A stretch of 64,000 bases of DNA from Pyrenula massariospora (taxonomy: Eukaryota; Ascomycota; Eurotiomycetes; Pyrenulales; Pyrenulaceae): the NCBI GenBank assembly GCA_021030905.1, contig JAGFMI010000006.1:186001-250000 (forward strand), read 5' to 3'. How positions within the stretch are numbered: position 1 is the stretch's first letter; every line of letters begins with the position of its first letter. The position numbers and the translations under genes were made by a program. Under the pieces are notes generated by a model, which was given only the letters and a program-made list of their open reading frames with translations, was not told the DNA's origin and searched no databases. Shown one piece after another: positions 12,419 to 23,693 of the stretch.

Positions 12419-14071
12419 ATGTCCATTCGTTCATTTCTGCGTCAGGCATTAGTGTTTCTGTTTCCTCTGTCTTTAGGCTTGAACTTCTACTTCTACCTCT
12501 ACCCTGTCTTCGGCGGATGTTCGTTCCCTCATCCCAATGCTTCGAGTACCTCAGCCTTCACACGCACACTCTGCGAACATCTGTCCCTGAAAAACGGCCA
12601 CGTCGACGCATGGCCACCTTTTCGACTCTTAACACTCGCAGATCCTCAGCTTGAGGGTGACAGTTCCCTACCAAGTCCTGAGGATGGGTTCTCATCGAGA
12701 ATTGCTCGACGATGGGAGACTTTTAATGCACCGGTGGAGAGCATATGGAATTTCGTCGGACGAGGACGAGAAGAGCTGAGAAGGTGTTTCATTGAAGACA
12801 TACCTCACTCACTCAATGCTCTCCGAAAACGAGTCGATCTAATTGGCAACGACCACTACCTGGCGCATATATACCGTACACTACACTGGTGGACTAAACC
12901 TACACATGTGACAGTCCTCGGTGACCTTATCGGGAGCCAGTGGGTTACGGACGAGGAGTTCGAATGGCGCGGCTGGCGCTATTGGAATCGTGTATTCAAG
13001 GGCGCCGATCATCTCGTACCATTCACGGAAGACTTTCAAGTGCTTGACCCAAAGACGTGGAGCAATCGCATCATCAACATAGCTGGAAATCACGACATTG
13101 GGTATGCTGGCGACATATCGCCAGCGCGAATGACTCGCTTTGAGCGCGTCTTCGGGCCTGCTGACTGGGACACACGATTTCACTATCCGTCACATCTCCT
13201 GCCCACAAATCACACTATCGTTCCAAGCCTCCACGTGGTTAACCTGAACACTCTTAACCTCGACACACCCTCTTTCCACCCCGACCTTCAATCCGTCTCC
13301 TACAGCTACCTTAATAGCATCATATCCGAGCGATCCCATGCCGTCGGCGACAACGCCTCCTTCACTCTCCTCCTCACACATCTTCCGCTCCACAAACGTA
13401 CAGGCGTCTGCGTCGACTCTCCGCACTTCGCCTTTTTCGAGGACGACGACCTAGACAACCGTTTTCGAAAAGGCGGATTGAGAGAACAAAATCATCTCAG
13501 CGAGCATGTGAGCCACCAGGGCATCCTGCAGGGTCTCTTCGGCATGAGTCCTGACGAGAACGCACCTGCAGGAGGAAGAGGTAGGAGAGGTCTTATACTT
13601 ACCGGCCACGATCACGAGGGTTGCGATGTATGGCATTATGTCGGGCCAATTCCTGCATCAAAAGAGACGCAAGACGATAACAACGATGATCCCACAATCT
13701 CCGCGGAGCCAACAAGGGGCTGGTTGAGTATCCCCTATCGCCACCGGAATTTCTCCGAGACCGAGACAGGGATCCGCGAAGTCACGCTGCGCAGCATGAT
13801 GGGCGATTACGGTGGCAACGCCGGACTCTTGAGCGCGTGGTTCAATTTTGACAAAGGGAAATGGGATTTTGAGATTGCGATGTGCCCGCTTGGGACGCAG
13901 CATCTGTGGTGGCTTGTTCACGTTTTGGATATCATTACTGTGATTGAGGGCCTGGTCTGGATTGTGCTGGAAATTACTGAGCTTTGTAACAGCAAGAGTA
14001 GGAACCTACGTGAGGGCGTTAGTAATCGTAATCTCAAGCCAGAGGCAAAGCTGGAAAAGGAGAAGAAATAG
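12419..14071 (+). CDS. TED1: Ted1/PGAP5-type metallophosphoesterase
   Basis: This is a single-exon gene of 550 aa of the calcineurin-like phosphoesterase superfamily. Metal-binding motifs appear in order: LLTLADPQLEG (about 70-80), VLGDLIGS (166-173), IAGNHDIGYAGD (221-232) and LTGHDHEGCDVWHY (about 394-407). A membrane segment lies near the N-terminus (FLRQALVFLFPLSLG) and another near the C-terminus (IITVIEGLVWIVLEI), so the catalytic domain should sit in the ER lumen. Yeast Ted1 and human PGAP5 remove ethanolamine phosphate from GPI glycans, allowing ER export of GPI-anchored proteins; that role is inferred here from family and layout. The related Cdc1 is the main alternative. The start fits the hydrophobic N-terminus. 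Confidence 0.88.
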   Translation: MSIRSFLRQALVFLFPLSLGLNFYFYLYPVFGGCSFPHPNASSTSAFTRTLCEHLSLKNGHVDAWPPFRLLTLADPQLEGDSSLPSPEDGFSSRIARRWETFNAPVESIWNFVGRGREELRRCFIEDIPHSLNALRKRVDLIGNDHYLAHIYRTLHWWTKPTHVTVLGDLIGSQWVTDEEFEWRGWRYWNRVFKGADHLVPFTEDFQVLDPKTWSNRIINIAGNHDIGYAGDISPARMTRFERVFGPADWDTRFHYPSHLLPTNHTIVPSLHVVNLNTLNLDTPSFHPDLQSVSYSYLNSIISERSHAVGDNASFTLLLTHLPLHKRTGVCVDSPHFAFFEDDDLDNRFRKGGLREQNHLSEHVSHQGILQGLFGMSPDENAPAGGRGRRGLILTGHDHEGCDVWHYVGPIPASKETQDDNNDDPTISAEPTRGWLSIPYRHRNFSETETGIREVTLRSMMGDYGGNAGLLSAWFNFDKGKWDFEIAMCPLGTQHLWWLVHVLDIITVIEGLVWIVLEITELCNSKSRNLREGVSNRNLKPEAKLEKEKK

Positions 14072-14669
14072 ATCGAGGTATGTTGTAGGATATATCCTGG
14101 AGCTTATTGTATATCAGATACCAATATTGCAATCGAATCATTTTCCGGTCCCGATAAGGTGTCGCTTTTCCCATACCAGCAAGCCATCCAAATCCACAAC
14201 ATTAATCATAATTATAACCTTTGACTTTTTAACCTCCCCACTCAAACCATCCGTCCTCCAAATTTACTCAAAAAAATCAAAGCCGCCGCCCACAACAAAA
14301 ACGACAACCGTATCTCCACCCCCATCCCCTTCTCTTCCCTTCCTCCCCTCCCGTCCCTTCCACTCTCACTCCCTCCACCCCCTTCATAAACCCCACCACC
14401 CCTCCCCCTCCCCCCTCCCCCTCAACCCCCCCATTTTCTCCCCCCTCAAATTCCGAAACCCCCCATCACACCGCCGCCAAAACACCCCCGCGCTCACCCC
14501 CCTCCCGTCCCTCACCACCTCTACATCCGTCGCGTCCGGAATGCAATTCCCGCCCCGGTGGCCTTGGTGGATTCTGCGCGGAACATTTGGCCTCAAGGGG
14601 CTGTTATTTCGCGTCAGCGAGATGCAAAAACGGGGTGAAAGGGGATGTTTGTTGGGGGGGGGAGGGAGG
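14072..14669. repeat. Polypyrimidine low-complexity stretch
   Basis: After the phosphoesterase stop, about 14,280-14,520 is very rich in C and T on the plus strand, with runs of CCCC and CCTCCC. It turns G-rich from about 14,640. Long open frames through it are composition artefacts. It may form part of 3' UTRs of the two convergent genes. Confidence 0.5.
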
Positions 14670-15286
14670 TTACAATGGTTTGGGTGTTAAGGGGTCAGGC
14701 CCGATGCACCAAAAGTGGAACGTTTTGCGGGGGGAGCCGTCACAGAAGTAGACGGTTTCGGAGCGGCAGTGGCAGGGGGTGGGGTTGGAGGCGTGGAGGG
14801 TGAAGAGGGTGGGGAGGGAGGTGAGGGGGGTTTCTGGAGATGAAGCTGAAGCTGAAGGTGAAGGGAGGGGTGGTTGGGGCGATTGGGGGCGCGTGGAGGG
14901 GGGTATTGCGGGTTGCCGGATTGGAGGGGTTGTGGTTGTGGTTGTGGGTGATGGAGCTTGAGGATTTGAGGAGGGGAGGGGATGGGAGGGGGGATTAGAG
15001 GTATTCTGGGTTGTGGTTTCGGTTGGGGCTGTATTTAGGGAAGCGTTGAGTGTTGTGGAAGGCGTGGTCGTGGCGGTTCGGCTGGGAGCTTGAAGAGGAT
15101 GCTCAGGTCGAGGAGCTATTGAGTGACTGGCTTTCGTGATGTCTGGATGCTTGGACCAAGGCTGTGTGAACGATTTGGCCGCGGCTTTGAGATGCTTCTG
15201 GGGATGCTTTTCAACGACAATTGGGAGGATAGAGAGAAGGGTGGGAGGCTTTGCCAGCGTGATCTCGGTCGTCATTAGACACATGG
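14670..15286 (-). CDS. Hypothetical Pro/Ser/Thr-rich protein
   Basis: The open frame extends upstream to 15455, but MCLMTTEI at 15286 is a plausible start. The middle is extremely rich in Pro, Ser and Thr and so is compositionally biased. The C-terminal ~35 residues are different, carrying Cys/His pairs (PCHCRSETVYFCDG) and FHFWC, and may be a small folded or metal-binding tail. No family is recognised. The bias follows from a G-rich DNA tract on the plus strand, so part of the frame may be accidental. Confidence 0.3.
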
Positions 15287-16635
15287 TGATTCCTGCTTGA
15301 AGCAAAGCCGCAGGGGCAAATTGAGGTTGTTCTGAAGCTGACTGATTCAAAGTGCAACAGTGACGACCGCTTGACAGAGGAAAGCGAAGTACAGATTGAG
15401 ACTCGCAGTAGTATAAAAGCCGGGAGACAACTCGGAACAGGGGCGAGACTTCCAATTGAAGCTATTCAAGACCCAGAGACTTCCCCCACCTCCCCATTCA
15501 TCGTATCAACCCCGAGCCGACGCCGTGGCCCCGGCGGCCCCACACCGAGCTTGGGGTGAGAATCTCGATCTTCCACAACATTGCCATGTAGTCCAACTTC
15601 ACAATGACGCTTTGCCATGAGTAGACATCTTAACTCGATCGATTGCTGGATCACTTATGCAGAGAGGCATGAAAGCAAACCTTAGACACGATGCTATGCA
15701 AGCTCAGGAAAAGAAGACAGGGTTCTCCACATTTGGCTAAACCTGATCAAGGATCGGTGCGGCGAATGTCGGACTGAAAGGCTTGTACAACAAAGGAGAT
15801 AGATTGTGAGACACTGCTTGCTAAAGCCGCGAACTAAGGTACAAATAAATACGTTAAAGGCGTACCTTACCAGAGGTAGATAGATCGTGGGGCTATAGCT
15901 TGTGCGACCAACCCCGACAGTTTATCCGCTCGGCTTCCACCAGAAAAAGGTTCCGTGCTAACCCCAGATTCTCACACCAACGGAATTCCGCTTTAGGAAA
16001 TTGGATGCCACAACTGGCAATAACTTATTGGTATTCGAGACACCGATTTGGGATCTGCAGCCCCTAACACCGGTTTTCTCCGGTGACATGGAAGCCAGAC
16101 GCACTCTTCGTGTCGAAGTTTGCGGGGTATTTGAAAGTATTAGCAGATGGAAAAGGCGTCGCTGCGCGACGGGCTAACCTGTCCATCACTGCCGAACCTA
16201 GTGGCTCGGAAATATAGTTATTAGTAAAATGCGAAGCATAATTCGCTGCAACAAAGACGAAAGGCTTCATCAACAAAATTTCGGAGCCATGTAAACAAAG
16301 TGAAACAAATCAAATGTCCGACTATTGGGTGACATAGGTATTCGCTCAAGATTTTTATGTCGTTGAAATGAGTCGACGGGGCCGGATGGCTCGTGCGAGT
16401 TATGCAAAACTTTTCAGCCTTGCCCCGGAACGCCGACACCATTCCTCCAATAACTTCCATCTGTCCACGAAACACAGATGAGATCGAAGATGTTCTGTAA
16501 TGATCTTAGATATCTCGCTTTCGGAAGCCGTCCTCGAAAAGTTAAGGGCCCACAAGAAGGGACTTCTTGATCCAGCTTCACGGTGATTCCGATTCTTGGC
16601 ATACGGTCGTTGGCCGAGAGTAACTCGTCAGACAT
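15287..16635. other. Intergenic, no gene seen
   Basis: This stretch lies between the Pro-rich ORF and the 3' end of the CCCH gene. The minus-strand frames at 16064-16475 are short and lack splice support. No repeat was recognised. Confidence 0.4.
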
Positions 16636-18284
16636 TCAAGCAGCGGACAGGGTGCCCGCCACATTAGTATCAATACCACAGAGGTCTTTATTCCTGAAGA
16701 AGCATTTCTTAGCATAACAGTCGGGGTGGAACGGGCATTGATGCCCAAAGTAACAATTTCTGTCTCGACAACCGGCCGCATTTTTACAAACGATCTGGCG
16801 AGCCGTATGTCGTAAGACCAACTTGATGCCGTCATCGATAGGACTATGGTCGAATTGACATCGGTCACCGTTGCGGCAGTTATTGGCCAGGAAATATGCA
16901 TTGCACAGCTTCCACGCACCGATTCGTTCGTGAAAGCGAGCACCGTCTCGGTCCGTGAAAGGCTTGAGGCGTGTGTCAATTCTTTGACCGCTCCGGTTGA
17001 CCGGGATTCGATCGAGCGATGGCGCTGGGGTAGCAGGTTTTGGTGATATACTTTCGGCCTTGTTGTTAACTTGAGATGGAATCACTATCGGGAAGTCGGC
17101 CGCCGCGGAGGAATATGTCTTGTTAAGAGAAATGTTCTCGTCGCTCATAGGCTGGGGAGGTGGGGCAGGTCTCATAGGGAGCGAAAATGAATTTGATAGC
17201 TGTTTTGGTTTAAGTAACTCATCGTGGAAGACCATGCCAAAGTCGCATTTTCTGAACGTTAAATCGCTGAAGCCGCGCGCTGGTATAGCAGCTTTAACAA
17301 GAATGGTTTTACTTGAAACTAGGTCGTCTCGTCGATACTTGTCGAATTCTGCGACGTATCCATTATCGTGACAACATGCCAAGAATATGGCTTGACATGA
17401 TGGCTGGTAAGCATGAAATCGGTAGGTTTCTGTGGGGTTGTTAGACGAGAATGCCTCTCGGTGTAGTCAACTAACCTCTTATCTTTGCGTCCACCCTCTC
17501 TTTTCCAGAGCCGCAGTCTGCCCAAACAAATAATGGGTGGCTCTGATTCCATTTGCAGATAAAGTTGTCAAGCATAGAAGTTTCTGATAGCAAGCCGGCG
17601 TCTACAATAGCTTTACCTAGTCCTCTCTGATTCGCGTACACATTTGCCATCATCTCACAGTCGGGACGTAGTTCGATTGTATGCTCTCGCTGAAAATATT
17701 GAGCGACTGCGGTACGTATAGCATGCGCCGCATCGATTCCGCCTGACTCAACATCATTGAGATATTTTGAGTTAAAGATATATCCATCTCCATCAATAAG
17801 AACTAGAATATATGGCCGTCGAGACTAGATCAGAATCAGCATTGCTTTTTCGCAAGATGTTTATTCTGTGTAGAAGCTTTCAAGATGCGGCCTGAAGGGG
17901 CAGCACGCAGGTCCAACCCACAATCGATTTTTCAGCATGTTCAGCACGATTCTTATAATCTCGGCGTAGATTGTTCTGATCCTCAAGGTCGGAGCTGACT
18001 CGCTGTAATTGAATTTCAAGTTCGGAGACTCGCTTGACTAGTTCCTAGGGAAGTGTAAGCTGAAAAGATGCAGGCAAAGACGGGTTGGCGTAGGGGTGGA
18101 AACTCCGGAGAGCGGGGAGACAGCTTCTCCCTTTGAAGCACAGTGAAAGATACGAGTTGGTTTGGTTCATGGGTAGGGCATCGAGAATCCTTACCTCGGT
18201 GAGATCATGCCGTTCTAAGTCGCTCTTCCGAAAAGCCTCGAGCTGGCCAAACAGGTCTCTTCCATTGAGTCTGAGGGAGCCCAT
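16636..18284 (-). CDS. CCCH zinc-finger protein with NYN/PIN-like domain
   Basis: There are four exons: 18195-18284, 17922-18044, 17476-17824 and 16636-17429, giving 451 aa with all junctions in frame. An N-terminal helical segment with coiled-coil character (LVKRVSELEIQLQRVSSDLE) is followed by a domain starting YILVLIDGDGYIF, which resembles the acidic first strand of NYN/PIN-like nuclease folds. A later block has FHAYQPSCQAIFLACCHDNG. The C-terminal part carries Cys-rich fingers, first CNAYFLANNCRNGDRCQFDH (CX8CX5CX3H) and then two further Cys/His clusters. This layout matches a fungal family of tandem-CCCH proteins of unproven function, probably RNA-binding. Nuclease activity is conjecture. 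Confidence 0.8.
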
Positions 18285-18838
18285 TTTGAGAGTTCAAAAT
18301 TGGGCCAACGCAGGTTGATATCTGCAATTCTGCAGAGTCCCAATGCAGAGGCAGTACGGACGACTCTGCAATGAGCTTCTATATAGGCGGTCATATATGG
18401 GACAGGCTGGGTAAAAACGCAGATTGGTGGTGCAAGGTGCATGAGCGGGAGCCTGAGGTTCAAAATATATCGGCAAGGTGCATGGACCCACTTTAATTTT
18501 CAACCTGATTGAAATCTACGCGTCTGCCGCTGCGTGCTGGTGCTTTCTCGGTCAGGGTGCAGCGTTCACCAACACTTTCCACGTGGTGGGTGCAGTCACT
18601 AAGTAAAGATCTATGAGTGTGTAGGTGCTGGTGATTTAACCTTTTTGGGCGCAACGATCACCACAATGAAAGTGAATGCATAATTCTCCCCATCCCGTCA
18701 CCATAATATACAGATCAACTCCGTCACCCCGATGACCTCAAGCTGAGCACAATACCGACTCTGAATGCCCTTGATAGAGCATATGCCAATGCTTTGAAAA
18801 CCTTCTTCGAATGTCAAGTGTATAACTCCCTTCAGCCA
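18285..18838. other. Intergenic between CCCH gene and NSP1
   Basis: This is a 550-bp spacer holding the CCCH promoter and the NSP1 3' end. Nothing else was recognised. Confidence 0.4.
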
Positions 18839-21165
18839 CTACACCCGGCTACTTCTACCCATGAATGAGCGATAAAAGTCCTCAGCGGCCCCGTTCCCAG
18901 CTCCACTTGTGTTCAGATTATTCAGGCTATACCCGAGACCTTGACTCTGCTTCTGAGCTGCACTGACTTTGGCTTGTAAAGCCACGGTACCTTGATCAAT
19001 GGCCTGCAGCTGAGTGAGATGCGAGTTGAGAATGCGCACGATATGGGAGATCTATGATCCACGTTAGCAGAGCTCGAGCCGATCCATGAAATAGACAAAC
19101 GCACCGGCTCATCATTTGTTGACTTGCCCAAGCCCGCAGAGGCACCATTAATTTCTTCTATCATATTCGTTATACTGTTGCCCATATCTTCCAGCCGATC
19201 GGAGAGCTTCTCGGCCAGCTTATAACTGTAGAGGACATCAGTGCGTTGCAAAACAATCGAGCGCAGATGTACTCACGTGCGTTCCCTGTCTTGGTCTGGA
19301 CCTTGAAGCGCTTCACCTTGACCAAGATTTTGCTTAGCCATCATCTCGTTTACGTCTTTCTCGTACTTGTCCAGCCAGCTCTCCAGCTCGTTCTGTTGAT
19401 TTTCGACAGTACGCAGCTGCATCTCTACACTGTTGGTTTGTTTCTCTGCTGTAGCAGCGCTTATGTACAATTTGGTGATTTTGTCCATATTCTCAGTCAG
19501 CGTCTGATCCCATTTGGCAACCTTTTCAGCCTGAATTTGAAATTCCTTCTGATATTTTGTCAAGTCAGAAGCCCAGCGCGTGAGAATTTCATCCATAGTC
19601 CTGTTCTTGAGTCGAGACTGATGCGGTGGTATTGGACCACTTGTTGAAGCGCCAAGTCCAAGGAGCCCTCCGCTCCCGCTTGCAGTCTGGGCCATTGCCC
19701 CAGCAACTGGAGGTGCAGATGTCGTCCCGGCTTGGGCATTCGATGGACCTACAGGTTGGGCAGTGGGAGCAAACAAAGAGGGAGCAGAAGTTGCAGGGGC
19801 CGGGGCTCCAGATGATACTGTAGCCGAAGTTCCTCCAGCGCTGGAAGGCTGAGACCCGAACAAGGAGGGAAATGGAGCAACATTTGAAGTTGGTGGTCCA
19901 GATGTTGTCTGCGCCGAAGCGCCCGTTGCAGTAGCTGGTCTCGAAGCTGCCGCTGAAGTAGTCGGTGTTAGTCCTGGAAAGGATGCTGAGGATGTCTGAG
20001 TCGCTGACGCTCCGCCGATATTACTAAAGAGGCTTGCTGGTTTATTTGTCGTATCTATGCCTGAAACTTTTGTACCAGGCTGTTGGCCTAAGCCACCTAG
20101 AGAGAAAGCAGGCTTCGTTTCAGAGGCAGCCGAAGAATTTGTAGTTGATGGGCCAAATAGTGGAGCTGAAGGTTTCGAAGATGAATCTTTTTGGCCAAAT
20201 AGGCTCGTATTACCCGTCTGGCCAGACGTAGTTGCAGCCGCTGCACCGAATAGCGGGGCGCTGGACTGGGGGGTCGACGATTGTTGGCCGAATAAGCTGG
20301 TACTACCCTGGGGTGTAGATGTTTGATTGTTGATGGGGGGAAAGCTGAACGCTGGCTTCTGGGTAGAGTTCGGTGTAGTTGTAGTTTGAGATGGCTGGTT
20401 TGGAGTTGGTGCAGACGAGGCAGAGGCGGCTTGCTTGTCCTGGCCAAAGCTGAATCCACCACTAGGGGAGGTGCCTCCTGTGTTTGACGGTTGTGATATG
20501 TTAGAGAAAAGACTCTTAGACGGTTGGGACTCGGTGGCGGCGGCTTTTGTTCCTCCAAACGAAAAAGTAGGTGTGCTTCCGCCAATGGACGCGGACGCAG
20601 GAGGGGGACCAGCTGGGGTGAATGATTGTTGGCTAAAAATATTTGAGCCCGAAGATGCTGCTGGCGTTGTAGACTCGGCCTGAGCTGGGGGTGCAGATCC
20701 AAACAAAGGTCCAGGCGTTGTGCTTGTGTTGCCAAAGAGACCAGATTTCGGTGCAGGAGTTCCAGGTCCTATCGAGGTAGGAGACTGGGTGCCGCCCGAA
20801 GCGGGGCCAATATTGAATAGCGGTGCCTTTTGTCCTGAGTCTGCTTTATCATCTTTCTTGCCAAAGGAAAAGCCACCGCCACTCCCTGCGTTTGTTGTGC
20901 TGCCAAAAAGTGAACCACTATTGTTGTTGGCGCTCCCTCCAAACAATCCAGCACCCTTGTTATCTGAAGTTGTTCCGAACAGTGGTTTACTCTGGCCAGC
21001 ACTTGTAGCGGAGCCTTGATTGCTGAAAAGGCTGCCACTGGACGTATTGGAACCACCGCCGAACAGCGGCTTGTTCGTTCCACTGCCGGTACCGAAAAGA
21101 CCACCCCCGGAGCCACTACTCGTCGACGGGGTAGAGCCGAAATTGAATTTTGGAGGGTCAGACAT
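18839..21165 (-). CDS. NSP1: Nucleoporin Nsp1/Nup62
   Basis: There are three exons: 19277-21165, 19105-19225 and 18839-19051 (introns of 51 and 53 bp), giving 740 aa. The first ~480 residues are an FG-repeat domain with many LFG, FSFG and SLFG motifs separated by Ser/Thr/Gly/Gln linkers. The C-terminal ~230 residues are the coiled-coil Nsp1_C domain, starting near LKNRTMDEILTRWASDLTKY. Nsp1 lines the central channel of the nuclear pore with Nup57 and Nup49 and also joins the Nup82 complex. The FG region forms the permeability barrier and binds importins. The start MSDPPKFNFGST is typical of an FG nucleoporin. Confidence 0.96.
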
Positions 21166-22113
21166 TGTCGTGAGAATGTCGAGAGCTCGTCGAAGATGGT
21201 TGTCTTAGGGCAGGAAAAGTTTGGCCTGGAGAGACTTGTGGTTTCCGTTGGACAACCCCTAGTCACTGCGGGCCTGGCGATGTTGCTGCTGCAGAGGTTA
21301 GAAGGAAAAGTGGGAGGGGCAAGTGATGAGCAACGTGCAGAGAGGTTCGCTGTAGCATACGTTAGGATAGAATCGCCGCAGAGGATCACCGGCTCCTGCT
21401 TGAATGTGCGGCGGCCTGCTGCATTCATCAACGCGGTCCCTCTGCGTTTCTCCAACAGTTCGCGTTATACCGGCCTTGGCACCATTGGCCAAAGCTCCAT
21501 CCCGCCAAGGCTTGCCAAGACCCCCTGTGAGATATTCACCCTCGCTGCGTATACGAACATAGCTCTTCAAGCTTTGAGTCTTGAACCTATGGGATATAGG
21601 AATTAGCTATTGTTCTTCTGCTCTCTGCCTGTTGCCACCCATCTAGATCTCACAATCTGTGACTACACTGATTCGCACCCGGCTCACCCTGCTTCAGGAA
21701 TGGGGCGATGCCGCCCTATGCTCACCCCAGATTACGCGAGCTGCACCCTCCGCTCATAAGCACAGAATGAAAGATGTTAGAGGGCGGAAAGATGCCAGGC
21801 CGAGGGTTGTTAGATTGAGCAGGGGGGTATGAAAAGAGACTTAATATCGACTGGCTGATTTCACCGACATTGGGAAAGTTCGTGCTTGACCCGAACGCCG
21901 TGAATAGAAGCTGCCGAAAGTTATTGAATATACATAAGGACCCCGATAATCAGGCAAGAACGGTCGGCTTCAAATATATAAATTTTATCTACCACCAATG
22001 CCTGTCCGGTACTTCCCAGACTTATCGATGCCTGCGTTTGCAATGTCGTGAAGTATCTCATAAATTCCACTCCACCGTATCATCACCTGATTTCCGGTAA
22101 ACTCTCGGGTGGA
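21166..22113. other. NSP1 upstream region
   Basis: This holds the NSP1 promoter and spacer. A plus-strand frame of 196 codons (21016-21606) overlaps NSP1 antisense and has no recognised domain. The stretch from 21860 becomes AT-richer towards the tandem repeat. Confidence 0.4.
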
Positions 22114-22821
22114 CAGTGGATTGGATATTAATTGCGAGAGTTCGATCCCCAAGTAACTACCAGGCCTAGTAGTGTATTTATCCTTTTAAATTTTTTTGGT
22201 AGTCCCACTGAGGGAAGAGCTCGTTAAATTTTGTCCTAGTTATTTTACAGTGAAACTCTGCTTAAACTTATTAGTTGTTATTAGTAAAGGATTCTATATA
22301 GTTATATTTAAAATTTTAAGATTCTTTATTCGACCTGTAATTATTCGAAGTATAAATAAATAATTGGTCTAAAAGATTAAACTAATACTCGCGGGGGCTC
22401 ACTACTTCACTTAAAGAATATTAAACAGTAAATTAAATATTAATTGCGAAAGTTCGATCCCCAAGTAACTATTAGGCCTAGTAGTATATTTGTTCTTTTG
22501 AATTTTCCTGGTAGTTTTACTGAGGAAAGAGCTCGCTAGGTTTCGCCTTGACTATTTTACAGTGAAATTTTACTTAAACTTATTAGTTATTATTGGTGAA
22601 GGGTTCTATATAGTTATATTTAGAATTTTAAGATTTTTTATTCGACCTGTAGTTACTCGAAATATAAATAGATAATTGGCCTGAAGGATTAAATTAATGT
22701 TCGCGGGGGCTCACTACTTCACCTAGAGGGTGTTGAACAGTGGATTGAATATTAATTGCGAGAGTTCGATCCCCAAGTAACTACCAGGCCTGGTAGTGTA
22801 TTTGTCCTTTTGAATTTTCCT
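22114..22821 (+). repeat. 312-bp tandem repeat, about 2.3 copies, RIP-like divergence
   Basis: The phrase ATTGCGAGAGTTCGATCCCC recurs at 22131, 22443 and 22755, an exact 312-bp period. Copies 1 and 2 are full length and copy 3 stops near 22821. Between copies nearly all differences are C/T or G/A transitions (for example GGATTGAATATT against AAATTAAATATT), and the units are AT-rich. That is the expected mark of repeat-induced point mutation. Each unit carries AGTTCGATCC, which fits the RNA polymerase III B-box consensus, but no A box or cloverleaf is seen. It may be a SINE-like or other relic; the family is unknown. Confidence 0.8.
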
Positions 22822-23693
22822 TCGGGGTACTGTGATAAAGTGAAAGCTCTCGATCCTGCCGCAATAAGTGGCCTCAGTGCGGGATGCGGCTTGAGTTTCC
22901 GAGAAATGGATCAGACCGAACGTCGGAAAGCGATATTTTCAAGTCGACGCTGAACGTTACTGAGGTAAGGATCCATATGACGATGGCGATGATGATGATT
23001 TCTATCTGAAATTCTATAGCTGTTGCCCAGAGGACTCGTCTGGTCTGTTTATTATTGAAGTTAGGTTTTAGAGCTGGATGTTCGCCTTATCTACGTGGCG
23101 AAGCAGTCAGCAGTATACTGTTATTAGATCAACTGGACTTCTTACCTTAAGTCCCTGAACCCCGGTGTATCTTGACGGTATCGTAAGATTTTCACCCTTT
23201 CTCTGGCTGCTACAGAATCGCATACTGGATGACGGCAAAGACGGAGACTAATAAATAGTTTAGTCCCTTAATGAGAACTGAACACTGCGTCTGAATATAT
23301 ATTTTCTTTTTCATCATCTTCTGTCAAGGAAATGAAGCGAGTGTTGATTGTTTTATCTAGGAAAGGTTCTCTCCTCAACTATATACTAACCTGAAACTGT
23401 TCGATCAAATGCGACGACATTGTGAGAGTTGTTGTGGCTTCAACATTCAACTGCAAGATTTATCTGATGGACGTGTTATCAATGCAATAACTTTATCATC
23501 CAACTCAAAGAAACGAAAAGCCTCGCAATCAACTAGGTCAGGGCAGACGGGCAGTCGGAGATCGAGCCAAATGGAATAGAATCGTCACAATATAAAATGA
23601 GATCATCAGCGCTATCAGCACAGCCCGAACAGGACTTAGAATCAGTGAAGAGAAGGATTTCAGGAAGAATCCAGGCGTTATTTAGAATGTTTA
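22822..23693. other. Intergenic, no gene seen
   Basis: AT-richer spacer downstream of the tandem repeat and of the metalloprotease-like gene. No further repeat unit or gene was recognised. Confidence 0.4.

Noticed and set aside
13944-14690. A 248-codon plus-strand frame overlapping the end of the Ted1-like gene
   Set aside because: It overlaps the conserved C-terminus in another frame and then runs through a C-rich low-complexity tract giving only Pro, Ser and Leu.
20097-21606. Long open frames antisense to or overlapping NSP1 (20097-20735, 21016-21606)
   Set aside because: They follow from the Ser/Gly/Thr/Gln-rich composition of the FG repeats and have no domain or splice support.
22131-22770. 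tRNA genes at the three TTCGATCCCC sites
   Set aside because: Only a B-box match is present. The flanks do not fold into a T arm or acceptor stem, and no A box was found.
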